DNA from: an uncultured Bryobacteraceae bacterium
GTDB lineage: Bacteria; Acidobacteriota; Terriglobia; Bryobacterales; Bryobacteraceae
DNA: 64,000 bases
NCBI GenBank assembly: GCA_938027685.1
Contig: CALJAM010000016.1
Coordinates: forward strand, 1-64,000
Direction of reading: 5' to 3'
Shown here one piece after another: positions 28,009 through 36,619 of the stretch (positions within the stretch are counted from its first letter, which is position 1; every line of letters starts with the position of its first letter). A program made the translations under genes and the position numbers. Under the pieces are notes generated by a model. It did no database searches, had not been told where the DNA came from, and worked only from the letters and a program-made list of their open reading frames with translations.

Positions 28009-29975
28009 CCTCAGATGGGCGTGAGCCCGTGGGTGCGGCCGGAGACAGGGGCGTCCTGTCCGACGGGGGCGCGTGCTCGGCGCAGGCGGCGGAGTGGAGC
28101 GGCTCGGAGCGGGTGGACTCCCAGGCGCTTCCGGACGAAGGCAGGCCTCGAATCGGCCAGAGGCTCGTGGAGCGAGGCCTGCTGACGCCCGCCCAACTGG
28201 AGGCGGCGCTGGCGGAGCATCGTGCAACGGGCGTGCCGTTGGGACAAGTCTTGCTGGGGTGGGGCTGGGTCCGAGCACTGGATTTTTACGAAACGTTGGC
28301 CGAGCAGCTCGGACTGCCTTTCGTCAATCTCCTCGAAACGCCGCCCGACCCTGCGTTTTTCGACCCCGCGCGCATTCAGGAATACGCCGAGTCGCTGTAC
28401 CTGCCGTGGCGGCAGAGCCGCGGCTCGCTTTGGATCGTCGTGGCGGAACCGTCGCAGACGGTGTTCGAGAAGCTTCGGGAGCAGTACGGACCGGAGGTCG
28501 AGTTCGCCGTCACATCGCGCTTCGACATCCTTTGGACCATCCAGCGGCTGGGCCAGCCTCATCTGGTCCATCGCGCCACCTTAGACCTGTGGGAGCGCGC
28601 GCCCGAGCTCTCCGCGCGTGTGATCCTGAGCTGGCCGCAGTGGGTTGCATTGTACGCCGCGATCGCGTTGTGGTCGGCTGCGGTCTGGTTCTGGCCTGAA
28701 ATTAGCCTCCTGGCGACCAATGCAGCGGTCACGTTTTTCCTCGTTTCGGCTTTTCTGCTGAGGGTCGTGCTCGTTTGGCGCGCCCGGCGCCGGCGTGCGG
28801 CGCAGCAGCGGCACCGCGACCTGACTCTAGAAGACAAGGATCTGCCTGTCTACACCATCCTCGTGCCGCTCTACCGCGACGCGGCGGTGGTCCCTGTGCT
28901 CGCGCGCGCCCTGCGCAGGCTGGATTATCCCCGAGGCAAGCTGGACATCAAGCTGATCTTGGAAGACGACGATCTGGAGACGGTGGAAGCCTGCAAGCAG
29001 GCTGGACTGGAGGCCAACGTGGAGCTGATCCGTGTGCCTCCCGGCCATCCGCGCACCAAGCCCAAAGCCCTGAATTACGCGCTCCACTTCGCGCGCGGCG
29101 AGTTCGTTACCATCTACGACGCCGAAGACGTCCCAGAACCGTCGCAGCTGAAGCGGGCCGTGGCCGCGTTCCGTCAGGGGCCCCAAGAGGTCGCCTGCTA
29201 CCAGGCCAAGCTGAACTATTTCAATTGGAACGAGAACTGGCTGACGCGCCTCTTCACCCTCGAGTACTCGTTATGGTTCGACTGGTATCTGCCCGGACTC
29301 GAATCGCTCCGCATTCCCATCCCGCTGGGCGGCACCTCGAACCACTTCGATGCCCGTGTGCTGCGCGCGTTGAGAGGGTGGGATCCGTTCAACGTCACCG
29401 AGGACGCCGACCTTGGCGTCCGCTTCACGCAAAAAGGTTGGCGCGTGGCCATGCTGGACTCGACCACCTTCGAGGAGGCCAACTCGCAGGTCCGAAACTG
29501 GATTCGCCAAAGGTCGCGTTGGATCAAAGGCTACATGCAGACCTACCTGGTCCACATGCGCCATCCCATACGACTTGCTCGCAGTCTCGGCCTGCGAGGC
29601 TTCCTCGGCGTGCAGTTTTTCGTGGGCGGCGCATTCCTCGCGCCGTTGAGCTTTTTGCCCTTACTGGCGCTGTTCGGATTCTGGCTGGCCGGCGCCCGTT
29701 TCGTGGATGCGCTGTTCCCGAGCTGGTTGTGGCCCTTCGCGGCGGGCAATTTCGTCCTGGCGGGCGCCGTGCTGTGTCTGTTTCATATGATGGCAGCCTG
29801 GCATCGCGGTCGGAGGCGATTGGCATGGTGGGCTCTGCTGCTGCCCGTTTACTACCTGCTCATGTCGGTGGCGGCCTACAAGGGTCTGTGGCAACTGGTC
29901 CGCCGGCCGCACTATTGGGAGAAGACCGAACACGGATTGACCCGACACGATGCCGTCCATCTGCTTTCCCTGTGA
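27993..29975 (+). CDS. Processive glycosyltransferase family 2 with N-terminal MshEN domain
   Basis: The 660-residue protein starts with a MshEN (type II secretion E N-terminal) domain at residues 53-112. Both tandem motifs are readable: RIGQRLVERGLL...AALAEH and PLGQVLLGWGW...TLAEQLG. This domain binds c-di-GMP in other proteins. After two membrane helices (about 216-262) is a cellulose-synthase-like GT2 domain: EDDD at 324-327, DAED at 376-379, TED at 469-471 and QRSRW at 506-510, then about four more helices. These are the signs of a processive beta-glycan synthase that pushes polymer through the membrane. The nearest analogue I know is XagB of Xanthomonas. Start ATG overlaps the previous gene. 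A start further upstream is open but less likely. Confidence 0.85.
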   Translation: MAEVLTSDGREPVGAAGDRGVLSDGGACSAQAAEWSGSERVDSQALPDEGRPRIGQRLVERGLLTPAQLEAALAEHRATGVPLGQVLLGWGWVRALDFYETLAEQLGLPFVNLLETPPDPAFFDPARIQEYAESLYLPWRQSRGSLWIVVAEPSQTVFEKLREQYGPEVEFAVTSRFDILWTIQRLGQPHLVHRATLDLWERAPELSARVILSWPQWVALYAAIALWSAAVWFWPEISLLATNAAVTFFLVSAFLLRVVLVWRARRRRAAQQRHRDLTLEDKDLPVYTILVPLYRDAAVVPVLARALRRLDYPRGKLDIKLILEDDDLETVEACKQAGLEANVELIRVPPGHPRTKPKALNYALHFARGEFVTIYDAEDVPEPSQLKRAVAAFRQGPQEVACYQAKLNYFNWNENWLTRLFTLEYSLWFDWYLPGLESLRIPIPLGGTSNHFDARVLRALRGWDPFNVTEDADLGVRFTQKGWRVAMLDSTTFEEANSQVRNWIRQRSRWIKGYMQTYLVHMRHPIRLARSLGLRGFLGVQFFVGGAFLAPLSFLPLLALFGFWLAGARFVDALFPSWLWPFAAGNFVLAGAVLCLFHMMAAWHRGRRRLAWWALLLPVYYLLMSVAAYKGLWQLVRRPHYWEKTEHGLTRHDAVHLLSL

Positions 29976-30324
29976 AACTTTCTCCGCGAGGCAGCCCCTG
30001 GGCGCACCCCACCCTACGCTTGCGTGTGTTTATCTTGGACGCGCCGTGGTTATCCCAGCGGAGCCGCGCCACGGCCGCGTGCCGCTGGCTCCCACAGCGG
30101 CAGTCGCAGGCGGTTTCCGGGATTCACGACATGATCCGCTCCCGGCAGGCGATGTGCGTTGACGCTGTGAGTCGACTAACAACCGTTGCTGCGGCGTGAC
30201 GGACCGGCGTCTCGAGACCGGGAACGGGTGCTCGAGCTCCGGTGCAAGAGCAGGGCCAACACGCGACCGGGCGAAGAAGTTTTCGCCTTGCTGCTCGAGA
30301 TGCCCTGAGCCGTACCGGGGTGTA
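29976..30324. other. Intergenic stretch between convergent genes
   Basis: I see no gene in these 349 bases. They hold short inverted repeats: GGCGAA...TTCGCC at 30270-30287 (6-bp stem, 6-base loop) and a TCTCGAGA palindrome with GC flanks near 30208-30216. Neither is followed by a T-run, so I do not call a terminator with confidence. Confidence 0.35.
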
Positions 30325-31671
30325 TTATTTACTTCCGGCCCGCTCTTCGGAAGACCTCTTCGAGCGCGCGCGGCGGATTTCTTCGAGCCTTTCGGCAATG
30401 CGTCTTTCCACGCCACGGTCGGTGGGAAAGTAGTAGCGCCGGCCGGCCAGCGAGGGGGGCAGGCAGGGCATATCGGGCAAGGCGTCCGGCAGGTCGTGTG
30501 CGTGCTGGTATCCTTCGCCGTAACCCCACTCGCGCATCGCCTGCGTGACCGGGTTGCGCAGGTGCAGCGGCACCGGTTCGGCAATGGTCTGCTGCACGTC
30601 GCTGCGCGCGCGGTTGAGGGCCTGGTAAGCCGCGTCGGACTTGGGCGCCAGGGCGAGGTAGATCACGGCTTGCGCCAACGCCTGGTCGCCCTCCGGGATG
30701 CCGAGAAAGTGGACCGCCTGCATCGCGGCGACCGCCTGCTCGAGGGCGCGGGGATCGGCCATGCCGATGTCTTCGATGGCCATGCGAATGAGCCGTCGGG
30801 CGATGTACAACCGATCTTCGCCGGACTCCAGCATCCGCGCCAACCAATACAACGCCGCATCCACGTCGCTGGAGCGGACGGACTTGTGAAGCGCCGAGAT
30901 CAGGTTGTAGTGCTCCTCGCCTGCCTTGTCGTAAAGCAGCACCTTGCGCTCGATGGCTGCCTCGACGGCCTGCGGCGTCAGGCGACCCGGCGGGGAGGCT
31001 GCGACCGCCGCCTCCAGAGTGTTGTAGGCCACCCGCGCGTCGCCATTGGCATAAATGGCGATCTGGCGCAGCAGTTCCTCCGGCGCTTCGATGTTCAGTT
31101 CGCCCAGCCCTCGCCGCCGGTCAGTGAGCGCGCGCTTGAGTAGGACGAGAATTTCGTCCACCGTGAGCGGCCGCAGCATGTAGACCTTGGAGCGGGAAAG
31201 CAGAGCCGAGATCACTTCGAAGGAAGGATTCTCGGTGGTGGCGCCGATGAGGGTGATGTCGCCGCGCTCGACATAAGGCAGGAAGGCGTCTTGCTGCGCC
31301 TTGTTGAACCGGTGAATCTCGTCGATGAAGACCAGGGTGCGCCGACCGAGCTTGCGGTTGCGTTCAGCCTCGGCCATGACCGCCTTGACTTCCTTGATGC
31401 CGCTGAGCACGGCGCTGAAGGGAACGAAGTCTGAGCGTGTCAAACGGGCGATGATGCGGGCCAGCGTGGTCTTGCCGGAGCCGGGCGGTCCCCAGAGAAT
31501 GATGGAGCCGAGCTGATCGCGTTCCAACTGCACGCGCAAGGGCTTGCCCGGACCGAGGATATGCTCCTGGCCCACGAATTCCTCCAGCGTCTCCGGGCGC
31601 ATGCGATCGGCCAACGGACGGTCCTTGTCGACCGGACCGGGGGATGGGGGGCCTGCATCGAAGAGGCTCAT
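30325..31671 (-). CDS. rarA: Replication-associated recombination protein A (AAA ATPase)
   Basis: The 448-residue RarA/MgsA protein acts at stalled replication forks. Walker A is GPPGSGKTT (residues about 60-68), Walker B LVFIDEIHRFNKAQQD, followed by sensor TENPSFEV. The C-terminal tetramerisation region ends with the family block GYQHAHDLPD ... RYYFPTDRGVERRIAERL. Its ATG overlaps the stop of the upstream RNA methyltransferase gene by 4 bases, so translation is coupled. Confidence 0.95.
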   Translation of the reverse strand: MSLFDAGPPSPGPVDKDRPLADRMRPETLEEFVGQEHILGPGKPLRVQLERDQLGSIILWGPPGSGKTTLARIIARLTRSDFVPFSAVLSGIKEVKAVMAEAERNRKLGRRTLVFIDEIHRFNKAQQDAFLPYVERGDITLIGATTENPSFEVISALLSRSKVYMLRPLTVDEILVLLKRALTDRRRGLGELNIEAPEELLRQIAIYANGDARVAYNTLEAAVAASPPGRLTPQAVEAAIERKVLLYDKAGEEHYNLISALHKSVRSSDVDAALYWLARMLESGEDRLYIARRLIRMAIEDIGMADPRALEQAVAAMQAVHFLGIPEGDQALAQAVIYLALAPKSDAAYQALNRARSDVQQTIAEPVPLHLRNPVTQAMREWGYGEGYQHAHDLPDALPDMPCLPPSLAGRRYYFPTDRGVERRIAERLEEIRRARSKRSSEERAGSK

Positions 31672-32459
31672 CGCGAACTCCTCTGCCGGCGCGCTTCGTA
31701 AAGCAGGACGGTTGCCGCCATGGCGGCGTTCAGCGATTCGACTCCCGAGGTAGGGATGCGCAGCTCTCGGGCCGCCGCGCGGAGCGTGGCGCGCACGCCG
31801 CTTCCCTCGTTGCCGATTATGAAGGCACAGCTTCGGGTCAAATCCGCCTCGCCCAGCAGGTGCTTTCCAGCCGGGGAGGCCGCGTAAAGGTCCAGGCCCT
31901 GCTGCCGGAGTGAGGCCAGGGCGAGCGATTCCTCGGCGCCCCAGACCATGGGTACCCGGAACACGGACCCGGCAGAGGCGCGTATGGTCTTGGGGTTGTA
32001 AAGATTCACCGTCCCTTTGAGCGCCAGCACGCCGGTGGCGCCGAATGCCTCGGCGGCGCGCAGAATCGCTCCGGCATTACCCGGGTCCTGCAGGCCGTCC
32101 AGCACGACCACCAGGGCGCGCCCGCAAAACAGTTCCGGCAGGGTCCACTGCGGCGGCTCGACCAGCGCGAGAACCCCTTGACTGGTCTCGGTGGTGGAGA
32201 TGGTGTGGAAGAGGCGGTCAGGCAGCACGAGGAGGCGCACGTTCGCCGCCCCGCGCAGCCGCCTTTCCACGGCGGGGCGGGCCGACTCAGCCGCCAGCAC
32301 CGTCCGGATCCGGCAGCCGCTCCGCAGGGCTTCCTCCAGCAGGTGAAAGGTTTCGGCCAGGCAGCAGCCGTCACGCGTCAGGGTACCCCGCAGAGCAGCC
32401 CTGCGAACCTCTCTCAGCAGCGGATTGGCGGCGCTGGTGAGACTCTCGGCTCGGGTCAT
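31668..32459 (-). CDS. SPOUT-class RNA 2'-O-methyltransferase (TrmH/SpoU family)
   Basis: The 263-residue protein has an N-terminal substrate-binding segment (NPLLREVRRAALRGTLT...) and a C-terminal SPOUT knot with motif 1 GLQDPGNAGAILRAAEAFG, motif 2 CAFIIGNEGSGV and motif 3 RIPTSGVESLNAAMAATVLLYE. It is of the rRNA/tRNA ribose-methylating type (RlmB/TsnR-like); the exact site is unknown. I chose the ATG at 32459, as upstream sequence lacks similarity. It overlaps the rarA start by 4 bases. Confidence 0.92.
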   Translation of the reverse strand: MTRAESLTSAANPLLREVRRAALRGTLTRDGCCLAETFHLLEEALRSGCRIRTVLAAESARPAVERRLRGAANVRLLVLPDRLFHTISTTETSQGVLALVEPPQWTLPELFCGRALVVVLDGLQDPGNAGAILRAAEAFGATGVLALKGTVNLYNPKTIRASAGSVFRVPMVWGAEESLALASLRQQGLDLYAASPAGKHLLGEADLTRSCAFIIGNEGSGVRATLRAAARELRIPTSGVESLNAAMAATVLLYEARRQRSSR

Positions 32460-32556
32460 GGCCGTCGCGCTTGAGCCTTGCCGCCGGGGTGTAGACTGAT
32501 TTCGAGAGGTCTCCCGGCGCGTGCAGCCTGTTGAGGTCCCGACAGCATCATACCGC

Positions 32557-33147
32557 ATGAAGGGCGAGTATCTCGCGCTGGTTCCCATCGCCGCCGGGGC
32601 ACTCGTGCTGGCGGAGTGGTTCAGCCTGGCGGTCCAGATCCGGCGTCAGGCGCGCGTGGATGAGGCACGTACGGCCGACGTCATCGTGGTCCTCGGAGCT
32701 GCGGCCTACCGGGGACGACCCTCTCCCGTGCTCAAGGCGCGTCTGGATCACGCGCTGGCTTTGTATCGGCGGGGTTTGGCGCCGCGGATCCTAACTACAG
32801 GCGGGTCCGGCGGCGACCCAGTCCATACGGAGGGCGAGGTGGGACGCGCCTACCTGGTGCAGCGCGAAGTGCCTTCGGAAGCCATCCTCGTCGAAGCCGA
32901 GGGGGAAAGCACGGTGCACTCGCTGGCCGCGGCCGCTGAGATCATGCGTCGCATGAATCTCGACAGTTGCATTCTGGTCAGCGACGACTACCACATCTTT
33001 CGCGCGAAACGCATCCTGCAGGCGCGAGGCTTCCGCGTCTACGGCTCGCCGCGGCCTGCGCCGCCACGCCCGGCTCTCACCGAATGGTGGCTCTGTCTCA
33101 GGCAGGCTGTCGCCTATTGGTTATGGACGCTGGGAATCGCCCTGTAG
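32557..33147 (+). CDS. YdcF/SanA family membrane protein (DUF218)
   Basis: The 196-residue protein has one N-terminal membrane helix (ALVPIAAGALVLAEWFSLAV) and a DUF218 domain: ADVIVVLGAAAYRGRPSPVL, ILTTGGSGGD, EGESTVHSLAAAAEIM and LVSDDYHIFRAKRI. The family is linked to cell-envelope functions (SanA, ElyC), probably on the periplasmic side. The ATG at 32557 was chosen; a GTG at 32521 with GAGG upstream is also possible. The gene converges with the LytTR gene 20 bases downstream. Confidence 0.85.
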   Translation: MKGEYLALVPIAAGALVLAEWFSLAVQIRRQARVDEARTADVIVVLGAAAYRGRPSPVLKARLDHALALYRRGLAPRILTTGGSGGDPVHTEGEVGRAYLVQREVPSEAILVEAEGESTVHSLAAAAEIMRRMNLDSCILVSDDYHIFRAKRILQARGFRVYGSPRPAPPRPALTEWWLCLRQAVAYWLWTLGIAL

Positions 33148-33167
33148 GACGGCAGCCGAGTGCGAAC

Positions 33168-33944
33168 TCATAGACGCAGGAGCGCGCGCAACCGCTTGGT
33201 CTGTGAACGGCTGACGGGGATCTCCGTCTGGTTCTTGTCGTCCATCCGAAGCAGGTACGTGGATTTGAACCAGGGAATGACTTCCTTGATGCGGTTGATG
33301 TTCACCACATAGGAGCGGTGCACGCGCCAGAAAATCTCCGGATCCAGGCTGGAGTGCAGTTCTTCGATCGTGCGATAGTTCGATTGGCCCTCGAGGTTGG
33401 TGGTGACGACCGTAATCAAACCGTCCTCGATAGTCGCGTAAATGACATCGTTGGCATCGACAATGAAATTGCGGTTGCCGCTCTTAACCAATAACTTGGT
33501 GCGATGCGCGGGACGCGGCGGGGCGGCAGCCTCGGGGAGGCGCAGCCGGTCTTCCAGAGCCTGGCGCGCACGCTCGATCGTGAGCGCCAGTCTTTCCCGC
33601 TGGATGGGCTTCAGCAGATAATCGAGGGCCTGCACGCGGAAGCCCTCCACCGCGTACTGGTCGTAAGCCGTGGCTAGTACGAACTTGGGCAACGGGATCT
33701 TTTTCTCCTGAAGCATCCGGATCACCCCGAAGCCGTCCAGGCCCGGCATCTGAACGTCGAGGAAGACCACATCCGGATCGGTCTGCTCGATCAGCCGCAC
33801 CGCTTCGATGCCGTTGGTGGCGGCGCCCACGACGACGACTCCGGGAAAGCCCTTGAGCAGGTAAATCAGCTCATCGCAGGCCGGCTTTTCATCGTCGACC
33901 ACGAGTGCCGTGATGGTATCGGTAGCCCGCTGCCCCATCGGCAT
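33168..33944 (-). CDS. LytTR-family response regulator
   Basis: The 258-residue protein has an N-terminal receiver domain (about residues 10-128) with phospho-acceptor Asp in DVVFLDVQMPGLDGFG and the switch Lys in LDYLLKPIQRER. A LytTR DNA-binding domain follows at about 155-255 (KSGNRNFIVDANDVIYATIEDG, FWRVHRSYVVNINRIKEV, IPVSRSQTKRLRALL). No histidine kinase is adjacent. The ATG at 33944 is chosen; the ATG two codons downstream (33938) is an alternative. It is divergent from the inositol-phosphate synthase gene. Confidence 0.9.
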   Translation of the reverse strand: MPMGQRATDTITALVVDDEKPACDELIYLLKGFPGVVVVGAATNGIEAVRLIEQTDPDVVFLDVQMPGLDGFGVIRMLQEKKIPLPKFVLATAYDQYAVEGFRVQALDYLLKPIQRERLALTIERARQALEDRLRLPEAAAPPRPAHRTKLLVKSGNRNFIVDANDVIYATIEDGLITVVTTNLEGQSNYRTIEELHSSLDPEIFWRVHRSYVVNINRIKEVIPWFKSTYLLRMDDKNQTEIPVSRSQTKRLRALLRL

Positions 33945-33947
33945 GTT

Positions 33948-33953
33948 AGTATA
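33948..33953 (-). promoter_or_regulatory. Candidate -10 element for the LytTR gene
   Basis: TATACT on the minus strand ends 3 bases before the ATG at 33944. Transcription from it would begin in or next to the start codon, giving a leaderless mRNA. The -35 region is weak (GTCACC at a 17-base spacing), so the call is tentative. Confidence 0.3.
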
Positions 33954-34002
33954 ACACTCTGCCTCGTAGAGGTGACTGAACGCAACGCGCGAGGAGTCGA
34001 AT

Positions 34003-35322
34003 TTGGCCAGTAATGGAAACGTAACAATCCGTCCCGCCGAGGGGAAACTCGGCGTTCTCACACCCGGCATCGGCGCGGTGACCACGACCTTCGTCGCCGG
34101 CGTCGAGGCGATCAAGCGCGGCCTGGGCCGGCCCTTCGGCTCCCTCACTCAGATGGCCACCATCCGGCTGGGCAAGCGTACCGAAGGCCGGTGCCCGCTG
34201 ATCCGCGATTTTGTCCCGCTGGCGGATCTGAACGACCTCGTCTTCGGCGGCTGGGACATTTTTGAGGACAACGCGTACGAGGCAGCCCTGAAGGCAGGCG
34301 TCCTCGAGAAGAGTCTGCTCGATCAGGTCCGCGAGCCGCTCGAGGCCCTGCGCCCCATGAAGGCGGTTTTCGACCCGCAGTACGTGCGCAAGCTAAGGGG
34401 GCCGAACATCAAACAGGGGCGCTCGAAAATGGAACTGGCCGAGATGCTGATGGACGACATCGAGCAGTTCCGCCGCTCCACGGGCGCCTCGCGCCTGGTC
34501 ATGATCTGGTGCGCTTCGACCGAGGTCTACCAGACCCCGCAGGAGGTTCACCAGAACCTGGCGCGCTTCGAACGGGGCCTGCGGGAAAACGATCCCGCCA
34601 TCGCCCCCAGCCAGATTTATGCCTACGCCGCGCTGAAATGCGGCGTGCCATTCGCCAACGGCGCCCCCAATCTGACGGTCGAAATCCCGGCCCTGGTCGA
34701 GCTGGCGCGTGAACGCCACGTGCCGATAGCCGGCAAGGACTTCAAGACGGGTCAGACCTTCATGAAAACGCTTATCGCCCCCGGGTTGAAAGCACGAATG
34801 CTGGGCCTCACCGGGTGGTTCTCGACCAACATCCTGGGCAACCGTGACGGAGAGGTTTTGGACGACCCCGGCTCGTTCAAGACCAAGGAAGAAAGCAAAC
34901 TCTCGGTGCTGCACACGATTCTTCAACCCGAACTTTACCCGGAGCTGTACGGCAATTTCTACCACACGGTGCGCATCAACTTTTACCCGCCCCGCGGCGA
35001 TGCTAAGGAAAGTTGGGACAATATTGACATATTCGGGTGGCTCGGCTACCCAATGCAGATCAAAATCGACTTTCTCTGCCGGGATTCGATCCTGGCCGCT
35101 CCTGTCGTGCTCGATTTGGCCCTTTTTCTCGATCTGGCCCAGCGAGCGGGCATGCGCGGCATCCAGGAATGGCTTTCTTTTTACTTCAAGTCGCCCATGA
35201 CGGCCCCCGGACTTTACCCGGAGCACGACGTTTTCATCCAACTCATGAAGCTCAAGAACACCATTCGCTGGATGCGGGGAGAAGCCCTCATCACTCACCT
35301 GGGTCTGGAGTATTACGACTGA
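34003..35322 (+). CDS. ino1: myo-Inositol-1-phosphate synthase
   Basis: The 439-residue protein converts glucose-6-phosphate to inositol-1-phosphate using NAD+. Signatures are the N-terminal TPGIGAVTTTFVAGVEA, FGGWDIFEDNAYEAA, FANGAPNLTVEIPALVELA, and the active-site block GKDFKTGQTFMKTLIAPGLK with conserved lysines. The start is TTG at 34003, decided by a strong GAGGAG site 6 bases upstream; no ATG fits. An NAD-dependent epimerase gene follows 12 bases later. In bacteria such genes feed inositol phospholipids or solutes. Confidence 0.92.
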   Translation: MASNGNVTIRPAEGKLGVLTPGIGAVTTTFVAGVEAIKRGLGRPFGSLTQMATIRLGKRTEGRCPLIRDFVPLADLNDLVFGGWDIFEDNAYEAALKAGVLEKSLLDQVREPLEALRPMKAVFDPQYVRKLRGPNIKQGRSKMELAEMLMDDIEQFRRSTGASRLVMIWCASTEVYQTPQEVHQNLARFERGLRENDPAIAPSQIYAYAALKCGVPFANGAPNLTVEIPALVELARERHVPIAGKDFKTGQTFMKTLIAPGLKARMLGLTGWFSTNILGNRDGEVLDDPGSFKTKEESKLSVLHTILQPELYPELYGNFYHTVRINFYPPRGDAKESWDNIDIFGWLGYPMQIKIDFLCRDSILAAPVVLDLALFLDLAQRAGMRGIQEWLSFYFKSPMTAPGLYPEHDVFIQLMKLKNTIRWMRGEALITHLGLEYYD

Positions 35323-35334
35323 AATACGGCTCTC

Positions 35335-36375
35335 ATGGAGATGGAGAAGGAATGCGGTGAGGAACGGCGGCCGCGCAAAGTCCTGGTGATCGGCGGGACG
35401 CTTTTCATCGGCCGCCTTCTGGTGAGCGAGTTACTGAAGGCGGGGCACGAAGTCTGGGTGCTCCACCGCAAGCCGGAGCACGACCTGGGCAAGCGCGTCG
35501 GCAATCTCGTGGCCGACCGCAATGATATCGATGCGGTGCGGCGCATCCTGGCCGAACACAAATTCGAGGTAGTGTTCGACAACGTCTACGACTGGGAGCG
35601 CGGAACCACGGCGGCGCATGTGGAAGCGGCGGCGCGGGCCGCGGCCCATCCCGGTCTGCACCGTTACGTGTTCATGTCCAGCGTAGCGGCTTACGGAGAC
35701 GGACTCAACCACCACGAAGGGGATGCGTTGGCGCCGGACGAGCATCCTGATCCCTACGTGCGGAACAAGGCCATGTCGGAGCGAGCCTTGTTCCGGCTCC
35801 ACCAGCGCAATGGAATCCCCGTGGTCACGCTGCGGCCCCCCTTCGTCTACGGCCCTGGAAACCCGTTCTATCGGGAGGCGTTCTTTTGGGATCGGCTGCG
35901 CGACAACCGGCCGCTCATCCTGCCGGGCGATGGCCGCCGCCTTATGCAGTTCGTCTACGTGAAGGATCTGGTGTGGGCCTGCCTGAGGGTGCTCGAAGTG
36001 CCCGGCGCCGCGGGCCACGCTTTCAATATTGCCAACCCGCGCCCCATTACTCAGGCCGAGCTGATCGCCGCCTTGTCGGAAGCGGCCGGTAAAAAGGCAA
36101 CGGTGGTGCGCATTCCCCGCGAGAAGATTTACCAGGCCGGCGGTCGGGTGATGAGCCCGCCTTACTACTTCGGCGCCTATTTCGACCTGCCACCCATCAC
36201 CATGCTCATTACCAAGGCGCAGCGGGTGCTGGGCTTCAAACCCACCCCGTTCGACGAGGGTTTGAGGGAAACTTACCGTTGGTATGTCCGCCACGGTCCC
36301 CGACGGCCGGTGGACTATAGTTTCGAAGACAAGCTGCTAGCTTGGGCCCAGGCCACAACCGCTGCGGCGCAGTAA
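35335..36375 (+). CDS. NAD-dependent epimerase/dehydratase
   Basis: The 346-residue extended SDR has the dinucleotide motif VLVIGGTLFIGRLL (residues about 16-29), FMSSVAAYGDG and the catalytic YxxxK (YVRNK, about 140-144). DGRRLMQFVYVKDLVWA is typical of sugar-nucleotide epimerases and the CSP41-like group. The substrate is unknown. It lies 12 bases after the inositol-phosphate synthase gene and is likely cotranscribed with it, which makes a role in an inositol- or sugar-derived product plausible. Confidence 0.85.
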   Translation: MEMEKECGEERRPRKVLVIGGTLFIGRLLVSELLKAGHEVWVLHRKPEHDLGKRVGNLVADRNDIDAVRRILAEHKFEVVFDNVYDWERGTTAAHVEAAARAAAHPGLHRYVFMSSVAAYGDGLNHHEGDALAPDEHPDPYVRNKAMSERALFRLHQRNGIPVVTLRPPFVYGPGNPFYREAFFWDRLRDNRPLILPGDGRRLMQFVYVKDLVWACLRVLEVPGAAGHAFNIANPRPITQAELIAALSEAAGKKATVVRIPREKIYQAGGRVMSPPYYFGAYFDLPPITMLITKAQRVLGFKPTPFDEGLRETYRWYVRHGPRRPVDYSFEDKLLAWAQATTAAAQ

Positions 36376-36383
36376 ACGGGCCA

Positions 36384-36611
36384 TCACCGTCCCCTGCCGC
36401 CGTTAGGCCAGAACTTCCAGCAATAGATGGCACCCAGGACGAGCAGGAATGCGCCCCACCAGATCGCGGCGTGCAGATGGCCCATCGCCTGCGGAAGACC
36501 GGAGGGGTAGAACAGATCCCAGATTCCTGCGGCCAGAATCAGCAGGCCGTAGACTCCCAGCAGCGCGCCGATAAAGAACCAGATGGAAATGCGGTGGCCC
36601 TCGCCCGGCAT
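36384..36611 (-). CDS. Small two-helix membrane protein
   Basis: The 75-residue protein has two hydrophobic helices (WFFIGALLGVYGLLILAAGI and HAAIWWGAFLLVLGAIYCW). I chose the ATG at 36611 because GGAGG lies upstream. It starts 8 bases after the stop of the sodium:solute symporter gene. Small membrane proteins of this type next to SSS symporters occur in several bacterial groups and may be accessory, but no function is established. Confidence 0.65.
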   Translation of the reverse strand: MPGEGHRISIWFFIGALLGVYGLLILAAGIWDLFYPSGLPQAMGHLHAAIWWGAFLLVLGAIYCWKFWPNGGRGR

Positions 36612-36619
36612 GTCGCCTC

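Noticed and set aside
30270-30287. GGCGAA...TTCGCC hairpin as rho-independent terminator of rarA
   Set aside because: The hairpin is short and has no following U-run in either direction.
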